Origin: DASVTR01 sp033855775
Lineage (GTDB): Bacteria > Acidobacteriota > Blastocatellia > Pyrinomonadales > Pyrinomonadaceae
Direction of reading: 5' to 3'
Length of the DNA: 64,000 bases
Assembly: GCA_033855775.1 (NCBI GenBank)
Contig: JAWVFT010000088.1
Coordinates: 1-64,000 of the forward strand
Shown in pieces: positions 1 to 8,046 of the stretch. The notes under the pieces were generated by a model. It was not told the DNA's origin, made no database searches, and saw only the letters and a list, made by a program, of their open reading frames with translations. A program made the translations under genes and the position numbers. Each line of letters starts with the position of its first letter. Position 1 is the stretch's first letter.

Positions 1-78
1 GAGCAGCCGCTTCATATTGTTCATCAATACTCCGACAATAAACTGAACTGCGAGCAATTCAACCGGCCTCGCTTTAAC

Positions 79-291
79 TCACGCGCCCACTGTTTCAAGC
101 TTGACGCGCAATTGTTCCGGCGCAGGCACAGAGAAATTCAGTTTCTCAAAGCCAATGACACGCCCTTGCTGGTCTTTCATCAGTATCACTTCATCGCCGG
201 TCTCTTCGCAGATGTATTCGTCCTGCGGGTTGCCGAACCAGACCGTCAAAGTATTGCCCGTGTGGTCGTAGAAAACTTTTACTTGCTCCAT
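79..291 (-). CDS. DUF2283 family small protein
   Basis: A 70-residue protein whose whole length fits the DUF2283 pattern: an N-terminal strand with YDHTGNTLTVWF, an acidic stretch EYICEETGDEVILMKD, and the closing RVIGFEKLN signature. Members are small beta-rich proteins of unknown biochemical role that often sit beside a small nuclease-like or toxin-like gene. The start codon at 291 overlaps the restored 3' end of the upstream gene (TAA at 279-281 once a one-base frameshift is corrected), so the two were probably translated as a coupled pair. The spacing supports an operon, possibly a toxin-antitoxin-like module, but this is inference. No membrane segment or signal peptide is seen. Confidence 0.75.
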   Translation of the reverse strand: MEQVKVFYDHTGNTLTVWFGNPQDEYICEETGDEVILMKDQQGRVIGFEKLNFSVPAPEQLRVKLETVGA

Positions 292-607
292 ATTTGTTCA
301 CCTTCTTTAACAGCATCGGTGGGAAACGTCGTCATCAAAAAACCTCTCCATCAAGCCGCTTTGTCACGGCGCAAGTCCAACGCTTCGGGCGTTCCATTCT
401 ATAGAAGAGATAAACAGCCGGGTCGTTGCGGCTGCGCCGAATCTCGTCAGGCTCGCGCAAAGCGTTCTGAACATCCTTTTCGCGCCCGCGCATCACAGGA
501 TGCTTGATTGTTACGATTAACTCCCAGTAGTTGCGCGTGACACGAACACTGAAGCCGAGAGGAGTAGTCACTTCAAAGAATAGTTCAGCAGCCACTTTTC
601 CCTTCAC
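279..607 (-). pseudogene. Frameshifted small protein, partner of DUF2283 (possible RelE/PBECR-like nuclease)
   Basis: The open frame runs from a GTG near 607 (or 595, which has GAAGGG just upstream) to a stop at 335, giving about 90 residues with KHPVMRGREKDVQNALREPDEIRRS and a YLFYR strand. That resembles small proteins with a RelE- or PBECR-like fold; I cannot assign a family with certainty. The frame stops right after a run of six T (minus strand). Adding one T continues it as FLMTTFPTDAVKEGEQIW and ends at TAA 281-279, overlapping the DUF2283 start. That tail is what I expect for the family, so the gene is either truncated by a real one-base deletion, subject to slippage, or affected by a homopolymer sequencing error. 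Confidence 0.6.
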
Positions 608-660
608 TCCCGGAAATGCTCTTGCTCAATTGATTTTAGACTATTTCACGATTTTGAGAT

Positions 661-813
661 ATGCCTGCCGAAGCATTCACCATGCTATCTATTCACACAA
701 AGCTTCCCCAACACAATCTACAAAGCGTCATCGGCGCCTTGCTCCTGCTCAACCTCTTCAAAGACCGCTTGAACCTTCCCGCGGAGTACGGCTCGAAGGC
801 TCCGGTCAAGTAA
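661..813 (+). other. Gap 608-993: possible 50-residue ORF, otherwise no gene
   Basis: The 386-base gap between the GTG start at 607 and the next gene holds one short plus-strand frame, ATG 661 to TAA 813, encoding about 50 residues with a hydrophobic patch (IGALLLLNLF). There is no convincing ribosome binding site and I do not recognise the protein. It is followed 19 bases later by a hairpin that could be its terminator. It may be a tiny gene, a fragment of a decayed gene, or chance. From 877 to 993 I see nothing recognisable. Confidence 0.2.
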
Positions 814-832
814 GACCGCGCCTTTGAGCATA

Positions 833-876
833 AAGAAAGTGGCTGCCTTGATTTGACTCATGGCAGCCGCTTTCTT
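833..876. terminator. Hairpin, likely bidirectional terminator
   Basis: AAGAAAGTGGCTGCC pairs with GGCAGCCGCTTTCTT over 15 bp with one G-T wobble and a 14-base loop. There is no long T tract on the plus side. It separates the 661-813 ORF from the minus-strand gene that ends at 994. Confidence 0.55.
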
Positions 877-993
877 ATGGCGCACGCTCGAACGAGAGCG
901 AGCATCCTGCGCCTATCTTCCAGTCCCTGATGTGCTGCTCTTGGAACCCGTCTTCTTTGCGAGCGAATAGTATTGAGGGCGAGTTATCGGAGG

Positions 994-1278
994 CTACTTT
1001 AGCCGCTTAAAGAACATCTCGGCGCCGACTACTCCGACCAATTCCCACCCGTCCGCCGCTAAGCTCTTCAACTGCTTTTCAAAATCCGCCCTGCTTTGCA
1101 GATGATTAAGACTTCCGCGATGAGGGGGCTGATATTCTTCCCAATGAATATCCCAACTTTGTCTGCGCGATGTGCTTGAGCCATCTTCATTTTTAATTAT
1201 CACTTCAAGGGGAATGGGTTTCTTGGTGTTCGCGTCCTTCGCGTTAATCACCTCGGTTGGCAATTTTTCTTCTGACAT
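994..1278 (-). CDS. DUF4177-like small protein
   Basis: A 94-residue protein beginning MSEEKLPTEV. The start at 1278 is preferred over an in-frame ATG five codons upstream because GGAG lies about 7 bases before it. The C-terminal part has a short helix followed by LAADGWELVGVVGAEMFFKR, which matches the small alpha/beta DUF4177 pattern (helix, GWELV, strand, FFKR). No signal peptide or membrane segment is visible. The first half (residues 1-50) is polar and looks like an extension outside the domain. Function is unknown for the family. It stands alone, with hairpins or gaps on both sides. Confidence 0.6.
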   Translation of the reverse strand: MSEEKLPTEVINAKDANTKKPIPLEVIIKNEDGSSTSRRQSWDIHWEEYQPPHRGSLNHLQSRADFEKQLKSLAADGWELVGVVGAEMFFKRLK

Positions 1279-1550
1279 TCTTAGTCTCCACAAGATAGAT
1301 TATTGAGCGGGCAATATACATAATAGCATTGCGGCATGTTAGTCAATAAAATCTCGTCGCTTATTCAACAAGGAAAATGCCCGCTGCTCTTTCCGCAGGC
1401 CAATTAGCCAAAAAGCAGGCTTGCGAGTATGATAGCGCGTTCGTTTGCGCGATTCGTAGTTCTTTCCCCGGCTTTAACAGAGAGCATAGTGAACTATCGA
1501 AGTGGGCAGCGTGACCTGTGATTTACCAACTAACTTTGGAGGAATGAGAA

Positions 1551-2174
1551 TTGAAAGTCTTGAAAACTATTTTGGCGTTGGCGATCGCCAGCCAACTCCT
1601 GCTCGCTTGCAGCAGCAGCAACAGCAATAACGGCAACAGCAATAACGCCAACAACAGCAATAACACCAACACCACGAAGACCACTTCGACCAACACCAAC
1701 ACCAGCACGACGACGAAGACCGCTAACACCGAAACGGCCACTTCCGGCGCCGACACGGGCGAGGTCTTCACGCATGCCGAGGGCGGCATCTCGTTTGAGC
1801 GTCCAGCCGGATGGAAGTCCGAGCAGGAAGGCGACCGGATGACCATCTCGACGCCCGACAACGCCCTCAGCGTCGTCATCTATGTTCCAGCCGAAGATAA
1901 TTTCAAGGACGCGACCGCAGCGCTCGATACAGAGATGAGCAAGACGTTCAAGAATATGAAGATTAACGGCGAAGCGAAAGAAACGACCGTCGGCGGCATG
2001 CGCACCGTCAGCCTGAACGGCACGGGCGAAGTGAGCGGCGCAGAGATTCAGTGGGCCGTTGACCTCATCCAGGCCAAGAAGCCCGTCATCGCCCTGACCT
2101 TCGCCGCCCCCGGCATCTGGGAAAAGTATCAAGCCGACTATCAGAAGTTTGCCAAGAGCATCAAGAAAATCTAG
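1551..2174 (+). CDS. Lipoprotein with low-complexity linker and PsbP/DcrB-like domain
   Basis: Starts at TTG 1551, chosen because GGAGG ends 7 bases upstream. Residues 1-20 form a signal peptide with the lipobox LLLAC, so the mature protein should be lipid-anchored. Residues 21-65 are an Asn/Ser/Thr-rich spacer. Residues 70-205 form a folded domain beginning GGISFERPAGWKSE, with GDRMTISTPDNALSVVIY and a final FAKSIKKI, the general layout of PsbP/DcrB-like (DUF1795-type) domains that bind unknown ligands in the cell envelope. Enzymatic activity is not evident. A strong hairpin terminator follows. Confidence 0.7.
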   Translation: MKVLKTILALAIASQLLLACSSSNSNNGNSNNANNSNNTNTTKTTSTNTNTSTTTKTANTETATSGADTGEVFTHAEGGISFERPAGWKSEQEGDRMTISTPDNALSVVIYVPAEDNFKDATAALDTEMSKTFKNMKINGEAKETTVGGMRTVSLNGTGEVSGAEIQWAVDLIQAKKPVIALTFAAPGIWEKYQADYQKFAKSIKKI

Positions 2175-2205
2175 CTCACCCCCGGCAAGCCCTCGCGCAC
2201 AAACT

Positions 2206-2247
2206 GATAGCCGTTGGAAAGCTGCACGGCAGCATCCAACGGCTATC
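2206..2247 (+). terminator. Rho-independent terminator
   Basis: GATAGCCGTTGGA pairs perfectly with TCCAACGGCTATC (13 bp), followed by a T-rich TCTTTG. It ends the lipoprotein transcript and lies between convergent genes, so it may also serve the minus-strand gene. Confidence 0.8.
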
Positions 2248-2295
2248 TCTTTGCTCGACGCCCGCGCCTCTCTCGACGCGAGCCTTAAACCATCT

Positions 2296-4068
2296 TCACT
2301 TGTCGAAGTAAGACTTGGCGGCCATCTTCGCCAGCTTCCACATCTTGCTCCACTCGATGCGACCGTCGGCGTCGCGGCCCATGAACTTGTCGAGGATGAG
2401 CTTGCGAAATTGCTTGCCTTCGCGTTTGAGCATGAACTCTTTGGCGTAGGGCTTGGCCGTGTCGAATAAGCTGAACTCCGGGTCTGTGACGATGCCGATG
2501 CCTTCGAGCGTCATCAGGGCGCGCATGATGTATGTGAAATTCGACGGCAGGCGAAACGGATACTCGTACATCACTTCGGCCAACTCGTACGTCAACTCTT
2601 TGAAGTTGACTTCGCCGAGCTTGAGATTGATGTAGTGCTCGAAGAGTCCTTCGACGACGGGGCGCACAGTCTCCGGGTCAACGCCGGGTTTGAGAAAGTT
2701 TAGATTGATTAAGTCCTGCGCCAGCCCATGAACGTCGCGCTCGATGACGTGGAAGAAAGCGTCAATCATCTGCGATTGCAGGCGCGGCGTAATCTTGCCC
2801 GTCATCCCGAAGTCGAAGAAGGCGAGGCGGCCATTGTCCATCACCAGCAGATTGCCCGGATGCGGGTCTGCATGAAAGAAGCCGTCTTCCAAGAGTTGCT
2901 TCAAGTAAGTGCGCACCAAGAGACGGTTGACCTTGACGGGCGAGATGCGGCGCGCGGCGAGGGCTTCCAAATCAACGACCTTTGTGCCGCGTATGAACTC
3001 CATCGTGATGACGTGCAGGTTGGTGTGCGACCAGTGTATGCGCGGCACGTGGATGGCTCGCCAGTCCTTGAAGTTTTGGCGAAAGCGGTCCGCGTTGCGC
3101 CCCTCCTGCACGTAGTCCATCTCTTCCAAAATGGTTTCGCTAAACTCGTGCAGCATCCCTTCCCAATCGGCGTTCTCGTTCGCCTGCGGAAAGTAGCGAT
3201 TGACAAGCTGCACGAGCTTGTGCAGGACGCTGATGTCGAAGCTGATGGTTTCGGCTAAGCCGGGCCGCTGAACTTTGACGGCGACTTCCTCGCCCGTGGC
3301 GAGACGCGCGCGATAAACCTGCCCGAGCGAAGCGGCGGCGATCGGTTCCGCGTCAATCTCCGCGTATGCCTCGCGGACTGGAAGGCCAAGCTCTGCCTCT
3401 ATGCGCGCGTAAGCTTCAGAGGTCGGAAACGGCGGCACCTGATCTTGCAGCATCGCCAACTGCTTGATGTAAGCGAGCGGCAGCAAATCGCCGCGCGTGC
3501 CGAGGGCTTGCCCGATTTTGATGAACGTCGGCCCCAACCCGATCAGATGCTCTTTTAACCAGACGGCCTGCTGCTCTAAACGCGCCTCCTTCTTCGCAGT
3601 CCCCTGCCCGCCGCGAAAGACCACAAAGCGCGCGACGCGAACCAGCTTGTCCAACGCTCTGCGGTCAACGTCGCGGCTCCAAGCCTGAAAGCTCGCGGCC
3701 ATGCCACGCTTCCGCGCTTCCGCTCGCTTGCGCGCAGCCATCCGCGCGTTGAAGCTTGAGCGTATGTCGTAGGTGTCGAGATACAGATAGAACGAGAGCA
3801 GGCCGAGCACGCGCCCGATGCTCAAAACACGCAGCCACCCGCGCAGCCCACGCGCCTTCAAAGCCTCGTCTTCTTTAATGCTCTCAACCGTCGCCGCGCC
3901 CCTGAGCTTTAACTGTTCCGGGCTGACGCCCTGACGCGCCGCAGGCCCAAGAGCCTGAGCAGAGACTCGCGCGCCGCCGCTTGCGCTCGCCTGCCGCCGC
4001 TCATGCTTTTGCGCGCCCGCGCTCAACACTAAAGCCTCTTTGTTTTCGGTAGCTGCCATCTTGTCCAT
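2296..4068 (-). CDS. ABC1/UbiB/AarF-family protein kinase-like protein
   Basis: About 590 residues. The atypical-kinase signatures are all visible: the KxGQ motif (FIKIGQALGTRGDLLP), the alanine-rich nucleotide loop (AAASLGQVYRA), the ATP-binding lysine in VAVKVQRPG, the catalytic-loop equivalent DGFFHADPHPGNLL, and FFDFGMTG in place of DFG. Family members support biosynthesis of ubiquinone or other isoprenoid lipids through ATPase/kinase activity at the membrane. The first 100 residues are Ala/Lys/Arg-rich and not conserved. A repeat element abuts the start codon and no clear ribosome binding site is seen; ATG 4068 or 4059 are both possible. A second paralogue lies at 49430-51109. Confidence 0.88.
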   Translation of the reverse strand: MDKMAATENKEALVLSAGAQKHERRQASASGGARVSAQALGPAARQGVSPEQLKLRGAATVESIKEDEALKARGLRGWLRVLSIGRVLGLLSFYLYLDTYDIRSSFNARMAARKRAEARKRGMAASFQAWSRDVDRRALDKLVRVARFVVFRGGQGTAKKEARLEQQAVWLKEHLIGLGPTFIKIGQALGTRGDLLPLAYIKQLAMLQDQVPPFPTSEAYARIEAELGLPVREAYAEIDAEPIAAASLGQVYRARLATGEEVAVKVQRPGLAETISFDISVLHKLVQLVNRYFPQANENADWEGMLHEFSETILEEMDYVQEGRNADRFRQNFKDWRAIHVPRIHWSHTNLHVITMEFIRGTKVVDLEALAARRISPVKVNRLLVRTYLKQLLEDGFFHADPHPGNLLVMDNGRLAFFDFGMTGKITPRLQSQMIDAFFHVIERDVHGLAQDLINLNFLKPGVDPETVRPVVEGLFEHYINLKLGEVNFKELTYELAEVMYEYPFRLPSNFTYIMRALMTLEGIGIVTDPEFSLFDTAKPYAKEFMLKREGKQFRKLILDKFMGRDADGRIEWSKMWKLAKMAAKSYFDK

Positions 4069-4070
4069 CA

Positions 4071-4157
4071 AGTCTGAAGTCTAAAGTCTAATGTCCAAAG
4101 TTCAAAGTCAAGAACCAGCGTCCTGACCGTTGGGCTTTGGACATTAGACTTCAGACT
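4071..4157. repeat. Inverted-repeat element of TCTAAAG/TCCAAAG type
   Basis: Left arm AGTCTGAAGTCTAAAGTC plus TAATGTCCAAAG (4071-4100) and right arm CTTTGGACATTAGACTTCAG plus ACT (4135-4157) are largely complementary, around a core of about 34 bases. The outer end supplies the TGA stop codon of ribF (4151-4153), and the other end touches the start of the ABC1 kinase gene. It fills nearly the whole intergenic space. The related TCCAAAG tandem repeat recurs inside the end of aspS at 15601-15640. Confidence 0.75.
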
Positions 4158-5104
4158 ATCGTTAGCATCCGCTGCACGCCGCCGCGAGCGAAGAACTGCT
4201 CGGCGCGACGGCGGTCAAAATCAATCTGGCGCTTCAACTCTTCGAGCGACGCGAACTTCTCTTCGTCGCGCAGGCGATGAAGGAAACGAACGCGCGCCAC
4301 GTCGCCGTACAAATCGCCAGACCAGTTCATCACGTACGTCTCGACGGAAGGCTCCGCTTCCTGCTCGAACGTCGGGCGCGTGCCGACGTTGGTCACGCTC
4401 TTGCGCCAGGTGCCTTCAATCAAAGTTGCCGTCACGTAAACGCCGTTGCGAGGTATGACGCGATTTTGCGGGCGCAGGTTGGCCGTCGGGAAACCAAGCT
4501 GGCGGCCACGCGCCAGCCCATGCACGACGCGCCCCTCAACCCCGTAAGGCCGCCCCAACATCCGCCGCGCCAGATTGACGCGCCCCTCCGCCAGCAGCTT
4601 ACGAATCGCGCTTGAGCTAATGCGCTGCCCGCGCAGGCGCACCTCCGCGACTTCTTCAGCGCGAAACCCAAGCCGCCCGCTCGCCTCGCGCAGAAGCTCT
4701 ATGTTGCCACGCCGCTCGCGCCCGAAGGCGAAGCCCCGCCCAAGATAAACTTCACGCGCCTGCAAGCGCTCGCCCACCACGTCGCGCAAAAAATCTTCGG
4801 CCTCAATCTGCGCGAACGACTGATTAAAGCGCAACACAATCACTTGCTCAATGCCGAGCGCGCCGAAGGCTTCGACCTTCTGGTCGAAGGTCTGCAAGAG
4901 CGGCGGCGCTGATTGCGGATGCAGCACGGCGCGCGGGTGCGGGTCGAACGTAATCACGGTCGGCACAGCCCCTACGGCGCGGGCGCGCTCCGTCACCGTC
5001 CGCATCACCAGTTGATGACCCAGATGCAGCCCGTCGAAGACGCCCAACGTCAACACGGTCGGGCGCGCAATCCGCGCATTCTCAATGCCATGAAATAGCC
5101 GCAT
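4151..5104 (-). CDS. ribF: Bifunctional riboflavin kinase/FAD synthetase
   Basis: A 317-residue protein of normal length for RibF. The N-terminal FAD synthetase domain carries LGVFDGLHLGHQ (nucleotidyltransferase HxGH site) and ISSSAIRKLLAEGRV. The C-terminal flavokinase domain carries GFPTANLRP and NVGTRPTFE, which bind substrate and magnesium. It converts riboflavin to FMN and then FAD in the cytoplasm, supplying flavoproteins such as the acyl-CoA dehydrogenase and nitroreductase in this window. Its stop codon lies inside the repeat element at 4071-4157, so the last residues may have been altered by the element. Confidence 0.95.
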   Translation of the reverse strand: MRLFHGIENARIARPTVLTLGVFDGLHLGHQLVMRTVTERARAVGAVPTVITFDPHPRAVLHPQSAPPLLQTFDQKVEAFGALGIEQVIVLRFNQSFAQIEAEDFLRDVVGERLQAREVYLGRGFAFGRERRGNIELLREASGRLGFRAEEVAEVRLRGQRISSSAIRKLLAEGRVNLARRMLGRPYGVEGRVVHGLARGRQLGFPTANLRPQNRVIPRNGVYVTATLIEGTWRKSVTNVGTRPTFEQEAEPSVETYVMNWSGDLYGDVARVRFLHRLRDEEKFASLEELKRQIDFDRRRAEQFFARGGVQRMLTIV

Positions 5105-5230
5105 AAGAGCAGTGACAAGTTAAGAGTGACAAGCGGCGAGCAAGAATGAAAGGCAAGCTCATGAGCGACGAGCGACGAGAGAAAAGCTGTTGCCTTTAAC
5201 TCGTCACTCGTCACTCATCACTCGTCACTG
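5105..5230. repeat. TGACGAG-type inverted-repeat element, copy 1
   Basis: One flank has degenerate GTGACAAG/GAGTGACAAG units; the other has TTTAACTCGTCACTCGTC followed by further CACTCATCACTCGTCACTG units, the complement of iterated TGACGAG/TGATGAG heptamers. It fills the space between the ribF start and the hydrolase gene, and its end encodes the last codons (Ser-Asp-Glu) and TGA stop (5218-5220) of the hydrolase. Two more copies lie at 7780-8030 and 63803-63990. Confidence 0.75.
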
Positions 5231-5985
5231 ATTTCCAATCCGTCGTAAGCGAACTCGACGCCGGGGGGCAGGCGCGCGGAGTCGCGCGCGTGTTTGACAT
5301 CGTGCGCGAGATGCGTCAGATAGGCGCGGCGCGGCTTGAGTTCGGCGATGTATTCGAGCGCGCGGTCGAGCCAGAGATGCGTCGGGTGCTCTTTGAAGCG
5401 CAGGCAGTCAAGGACGAGCACGTCCAAGTCTCTCAGTCGCGCGAGAGTCTGCGCCGGAATCTCGCTCAAGTCCGTGGCGTAAGCGAAATCGTTGAAGCGA
5501 TAAGCGATGACGGGCAAGCGACCGTGTATGACTTCGAGGGGCGTGACCTGCAACTCTCGCCCGATGCAAAAGGACGCGCCCGCGACCACCGTATGCGCCA
5601 CAACTTGCGGCAGCCCGCCGCCCGTGTAAGACGGCTCGAAGACGTACTGGAAGATGCGCCGGATGTCTTTCCACGCGCGCTCGTTGGCGTAGATGCCGAG
5701 CGCGCCGTGACGAAAGTTGAGCGGGCGTATGTCGTCAAGGCCGAAGATGTGGTCGGCGTGGCAATGCGTTATCAACACGGCGTCGAGCCACTTGATTTTT
5801 TGTCTGAGAGCCTGCTGGCGAAAGTCTGTCGAAGTGTCAACGAGGACAATCTGCCCGCCGTGCTCGATGAGGATGGAAACGCGCAGCCGCTTGTCGCGCG
5901 CGTCGTCCGAGCGGCACGTCTCACACTCGCAACCGATGGACGGCACGCCCGTCGAAGTGCCTGTGCCGAGGAACGTCAGCTTCAT
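5218..5985 (-). CDS. MBL-fold metallohydrolase, PhnP-like
   Basis: A 255-residue metallo-beta-lactamase-fold hydrolase. It begins MKLTFLGTGTSTGVPSIGC, has a cysteine cluster CECETC (residues 20-25) as in PhnP-type zinc enzymes, the metal-binding motif THCHADHIFGLDD, and a later YLTHLAHDVKH. PhnP hydrolyses cyclic phosphodiesters such as phosphoribosyl 1,2-cyclic phosphate; there are no other phn genes here, so the true substrate is unknown and a general phosphodiesterase role is as likely. Cytoplasmic, with no signal peptide. The last codons and stop come from the adjacent repeat element. Confidence 0.85.
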   Translation of the reverse strand: MKLTFLGTGTSTGVPSIGCECETCRSDDARDKRLRVSILIEHGGQIVLVDTSTDFRQQALRQKIKWLDAVLITHCHADHIFGLDDIRPLNFRHGALGIYANERAWKDIRRIFQYVFEPSYTGGGLPQVVAHTVVAGASFCIGRELQVTPLEVIHGRLPVIAYRFNDFAYATDLSEIPAQTLARLRDLDVLVLDCLRFKEHPTHLWLDRALEYIAELKPRRAYLTHLAHDVKHARDSARLPPGVEFAYDGLEISDE

Positions 5986-5995
5986 AAATAAGCTT

Positions 5996-6022
5996 GGCGA
6001 GTCCGGCGAGTCTGTTGAGTCC
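5996..6022. repeat. Three 9-bp tandem repeats beside a stop codon
   Basis: GGCGAGTCC, GGCGAGTCT and GTTGAGTCC follow each other with no spacer. They begin four bases beyond the stop codon of the DUF1844 gene (6027-6029, minus strand) and fill the gap to the hydrolase start. Confidence 0.7.
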
Positions 6023-6026
6023 AGAC

Positions 6027-6665
6027 TTACTTTCCGCCGAGGATGTCGCTGGCGGTAAAGCCGCCGGGTCGTTTGGGCGCGGTCGAGCGCGTCAGGGAGA
6101 CGTACTGCATACGCAAGTCCGAGAGCAGGCCCGTGAAGATTTGTTGCTCCTGCGGCGAGAGGTTGCCGCGCGTCTTCTCTTCCAACATGCCGAGCACGTC
6201 AATCCAGTGTTTGCCGAGCGGCAGGTCAACGCCGCGCTGGCCCGTCACAGGATGCTCCATCATGCCGAGCGCAGCCGCCGCGTTCGAGGCGATGGACATC
6301 AGAAAGTTGATGAAGCTGGCCGGGTCGTGCGCGCCGGGAATGTCGCTCTCGCCGTAATCTTCTTCCATGGACTCTTCCGGCTGCTCTGTGACGAACGCCC
6401 CGCCAGCCGTGGCTGAAGTCGTGGACGGACTACTCTCCGCCTGCGCGCCGCGCGAATCTTCCGCCGGACTAGCCGTAGCCGCAGCGTCGGGCGCGGCTTC
6501 GGGCGCAGCCGATTCTTTCTCCGCCGCCGTTGCAGCGCTCGCGTTCGCTGTGGCGTTGGCTGCCGGCGGCGCGGGCGTTTCCTCGCGCTCGATTTCACGC
6601 GGCGTCCCGTCCGAATTGAAAAGGCGGCGGTCTGTGACTTTGAAGCCTGACTGTTCTTCGCTCAT
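6027..6665 (-). CDS. DUF1844 domain protein
   Basis: About 212 residues from MSEEQSGFKVTDRR, a better start than the ATG 14 codons upstream because conserved sequence begins here. Residues 20-110 are Ala/Glu/Pro-rich and probably disordered. The C-terminal 90 residues carry DPASFINFLMSIASNAAAAL, HWIDVLGMLEEKTRGNL and LSDLRMQYVSLT, which is the DUF1844 domain: a small helical domain of unknown function, common in Acidobacteriota and Deltaproteobacteria-type genomes. No catalytic motif is visible. It lies 41 bases upstream of the PhnP-like gene on the same strand and may be cotranscribed with it. Confidence 0.8.
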   Translation of the reverse strand: MSEEQSGFKVTDRRLFNSDGTPREIEREETPAPPAANATANASAATAAEKESAAPEAAPDAAATASPAEDSRGAQAESSPSTTSATAGGAFVTEQPEESMEEDYGESDIPGAHDPASFINFLMSIASNAAAALGMMEHPVTGQRGVDLPLGKHWIDVLGMLEEKTRGNLSPQEQQIFTGLLSDLRMQYVSLTRSTAPKRPGGFTASDILGGK

Positions 6666-6820
6666 CTTGCTGGTCGAAGGCGCGCTGTCAACTGCGTTGC
6701 TCCGCATGACGTTGGCGCGGCCTTGCTCTTTCCTAAGATTGTATTCACCGATAGCGTTGATGGTAGCGCTTCACTACGCGAGCGCGCAACAATAGCTTCA
6801 AGCGTTAGGCCAAAAGGCTT

Positions 6821-6957
6821 CAAGGCTTTCAAGTTTGAAAGCCTTGAGCGATAAAGTTCTGCTTGGAAGATTGAGCCGCAGGCTTTAGACTTTCAAAGCG
6901 ACAGAACGACAATACTTGAAACCTTGAGCCTGAATGACTGAACTTGAAAGCTTGAAT
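6821..6957. repeat. CTTGAAAG-type repeats upstream of mazG
   Basis: The stretch 6821-6846 is a near-perfect palindrome: CAAGGCTTTCAA and TTGAAAGCCTTG around one or two bases. Variants of CTTGAAA(G/C)CTTGA continue up to the mazG start (for example just before 6957). Similar TTTGAAAGAGGCTTGAG units occur at 13126-13170. No clear promoter was found in 6666-6958. Confidence 0.5.
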
Positions 6958-6958
6958 C

Positions 6959-7783
6959 ATGCCCGCCACATTTAATGATTTAGTCGCGTTGATGGCGCGC
7001 CTTCGTTCGCCGGAAGGCTGCCCTTGGGATAGAGAGCAAACCTTTGAGACGCTCGCGCCGATGTTGCTCGAAGAAGCTTACGAGGCTTTCGAGGCGGTCG
7101 AGGACGCGCGCGAAGGGCACCCCGCCAACTTGCGCGACGAACTCGGCGACCTGCTCTTCCAGATTGTCTTCTACGCGCAGGTCGCAGCCGAGCGCGGCGA
7201 GTTTACGATTGACGATGTGACCGAAGCGATTCATTCAAAGATGGTGCGCCGCCACCCGCACGTCTTCGGCGAGGGCGAGGCCGGGACGACCGCCGAAGTC
7301 CTGCGCAGTTGGGAAGCGATTAAAGCCGAAGAGAAACGCCTCGCCAGAAAAGAGAGACGCGGGCAAGATGAATCGTTGCTCGACGGCGTTTCGGCCAAAG
7401 CCCCGGCCTTGATGGAGGCTCATCAACTGTCAACGAAGGCCGCGCGCGTCGGCTTCGACTGGCAACGCCTCGAAGACATCTTCGACAAGCTGCATGAAGA
7501 GATAGACGAACTGCGCGAGGCCATCAGCCGCCAAGCCGCGCGCGCGGAATCGCAGGCTGATTCCGCAGAGGTGCGCGAAGAACTGGGCGACCTCTTGTTT
7601 GCCGCCGCCAACATCGCGCGCCACCTGCGCGTCGAACCGGAAGCAGCCCTCAAAGCGACCAACCGCAAATTTCGTCGCCGCTTTCATTTCATCGAACGCG
7701 CCCTCAAAGACCGCGCCAAGTCCCTCGACGCCGCCACCCTCGAAGAGATGGAAGCCCTCTGGCAGGAGGCGAAGAAACAGTGA
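6959..7783 (+). CDS. mazG: Nucleoside triphosphate pyrophosphohydrolase MazG
   Basis: A 274-residue protein with two MazG domains. The first contains LRSPEGCPWDREQTFETLAP and LLEEAYEAFEAVED, with the EExxE metal-binding helix and DELGDLLFQIVF; the second has LHEEIDELREAI and EELGDLLFAAANIARHL. It hydrolyses NTPs and dNTPs to monophosphates and pyrophosphate, cleaning the nucleotide pool and in some bacteria lowering ppGpp. Length fits the E. coli type. It is monocistronic here. The final CAG-TGA is the first half-unit of a GTGACGAGCAGCAA repeat, so its stop codon lies in a repeat. Confidence 0.95.
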   Translation: MPATFNDLVALMARLRSPEGCPWDREQTFETLAPMLLEEAYEAFEAVEDAREGHPANLRDELGDLLFQIVFYAQVAAERGEFTIDDVTEAIHSKMVRRHPHVFGEGEAGTTAEVLRSWEAIKAEEKRLARKERRGQDESLLDGVSAKAPALMEAHQLSTKAARVGFDWQRLEDIFDKLHEEIDELREAISRQAARAESQADSAEVREELGDLLFAAANIARHLRVEPEAALKATNRKFRRRFHFIERALKDRAKSLDAATLEEMEALWQEAKKQ

Positions 7784-8030
7784 CAAGTGACGAGCAGCAA
7801 GTGACGAGCAGCAAGTGACGAGTAATGAATGATGAGAGATGAATTGGCAATGAGTTGATGATGGGTGAAGAGTAATGAGCGATGAAGGACGAGCGATGAG
7901 CAATTATTTGTCGGCGATGAGTGACAAGAAAAAGGCTGTGATGCTATCTTTTTAAGCGTCGGTTGGGTGGCTTTAACTCGTCACTCGCTGCTTGTCACTT
8001 GTCACTGTTTTTTGTCACTCGTCACTGTTT
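7780..8030. repeat. TGACGAG-type inverted-repeat element, copy 2
   Basis: GTGACGAGCAGCAA is repeated at 7787-7800 and 7801-7814, with a third variant at 7815-7828; GTGACAA at 7780-7786 contains the mazG stop. Degenerate GATGAG units follow to about 7900. The opposite end (7975-8030) has CTCGTCACTCGCTGCTTGTC and further TCACTTGTCACTG units, complementary to the left end. The core contains AAAAAGGCTGTG and a T run. The element fills the whole gap before the zinc-ribbon gene and stops one base before its AAGGAG ribosome binding site (8032-8037). Confidence 0.75.
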
Positions 8031-8046
8031 TAAGGAGACTCTCGCA

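Noticed and set aside
1523..1879. Minus-strand ORF with an extreme Val/Leu run
   Set aside because: The run is the complement of the Asn/Ser/Thr-rich linker of the lipoprotein at 1551, not a membrane protein.
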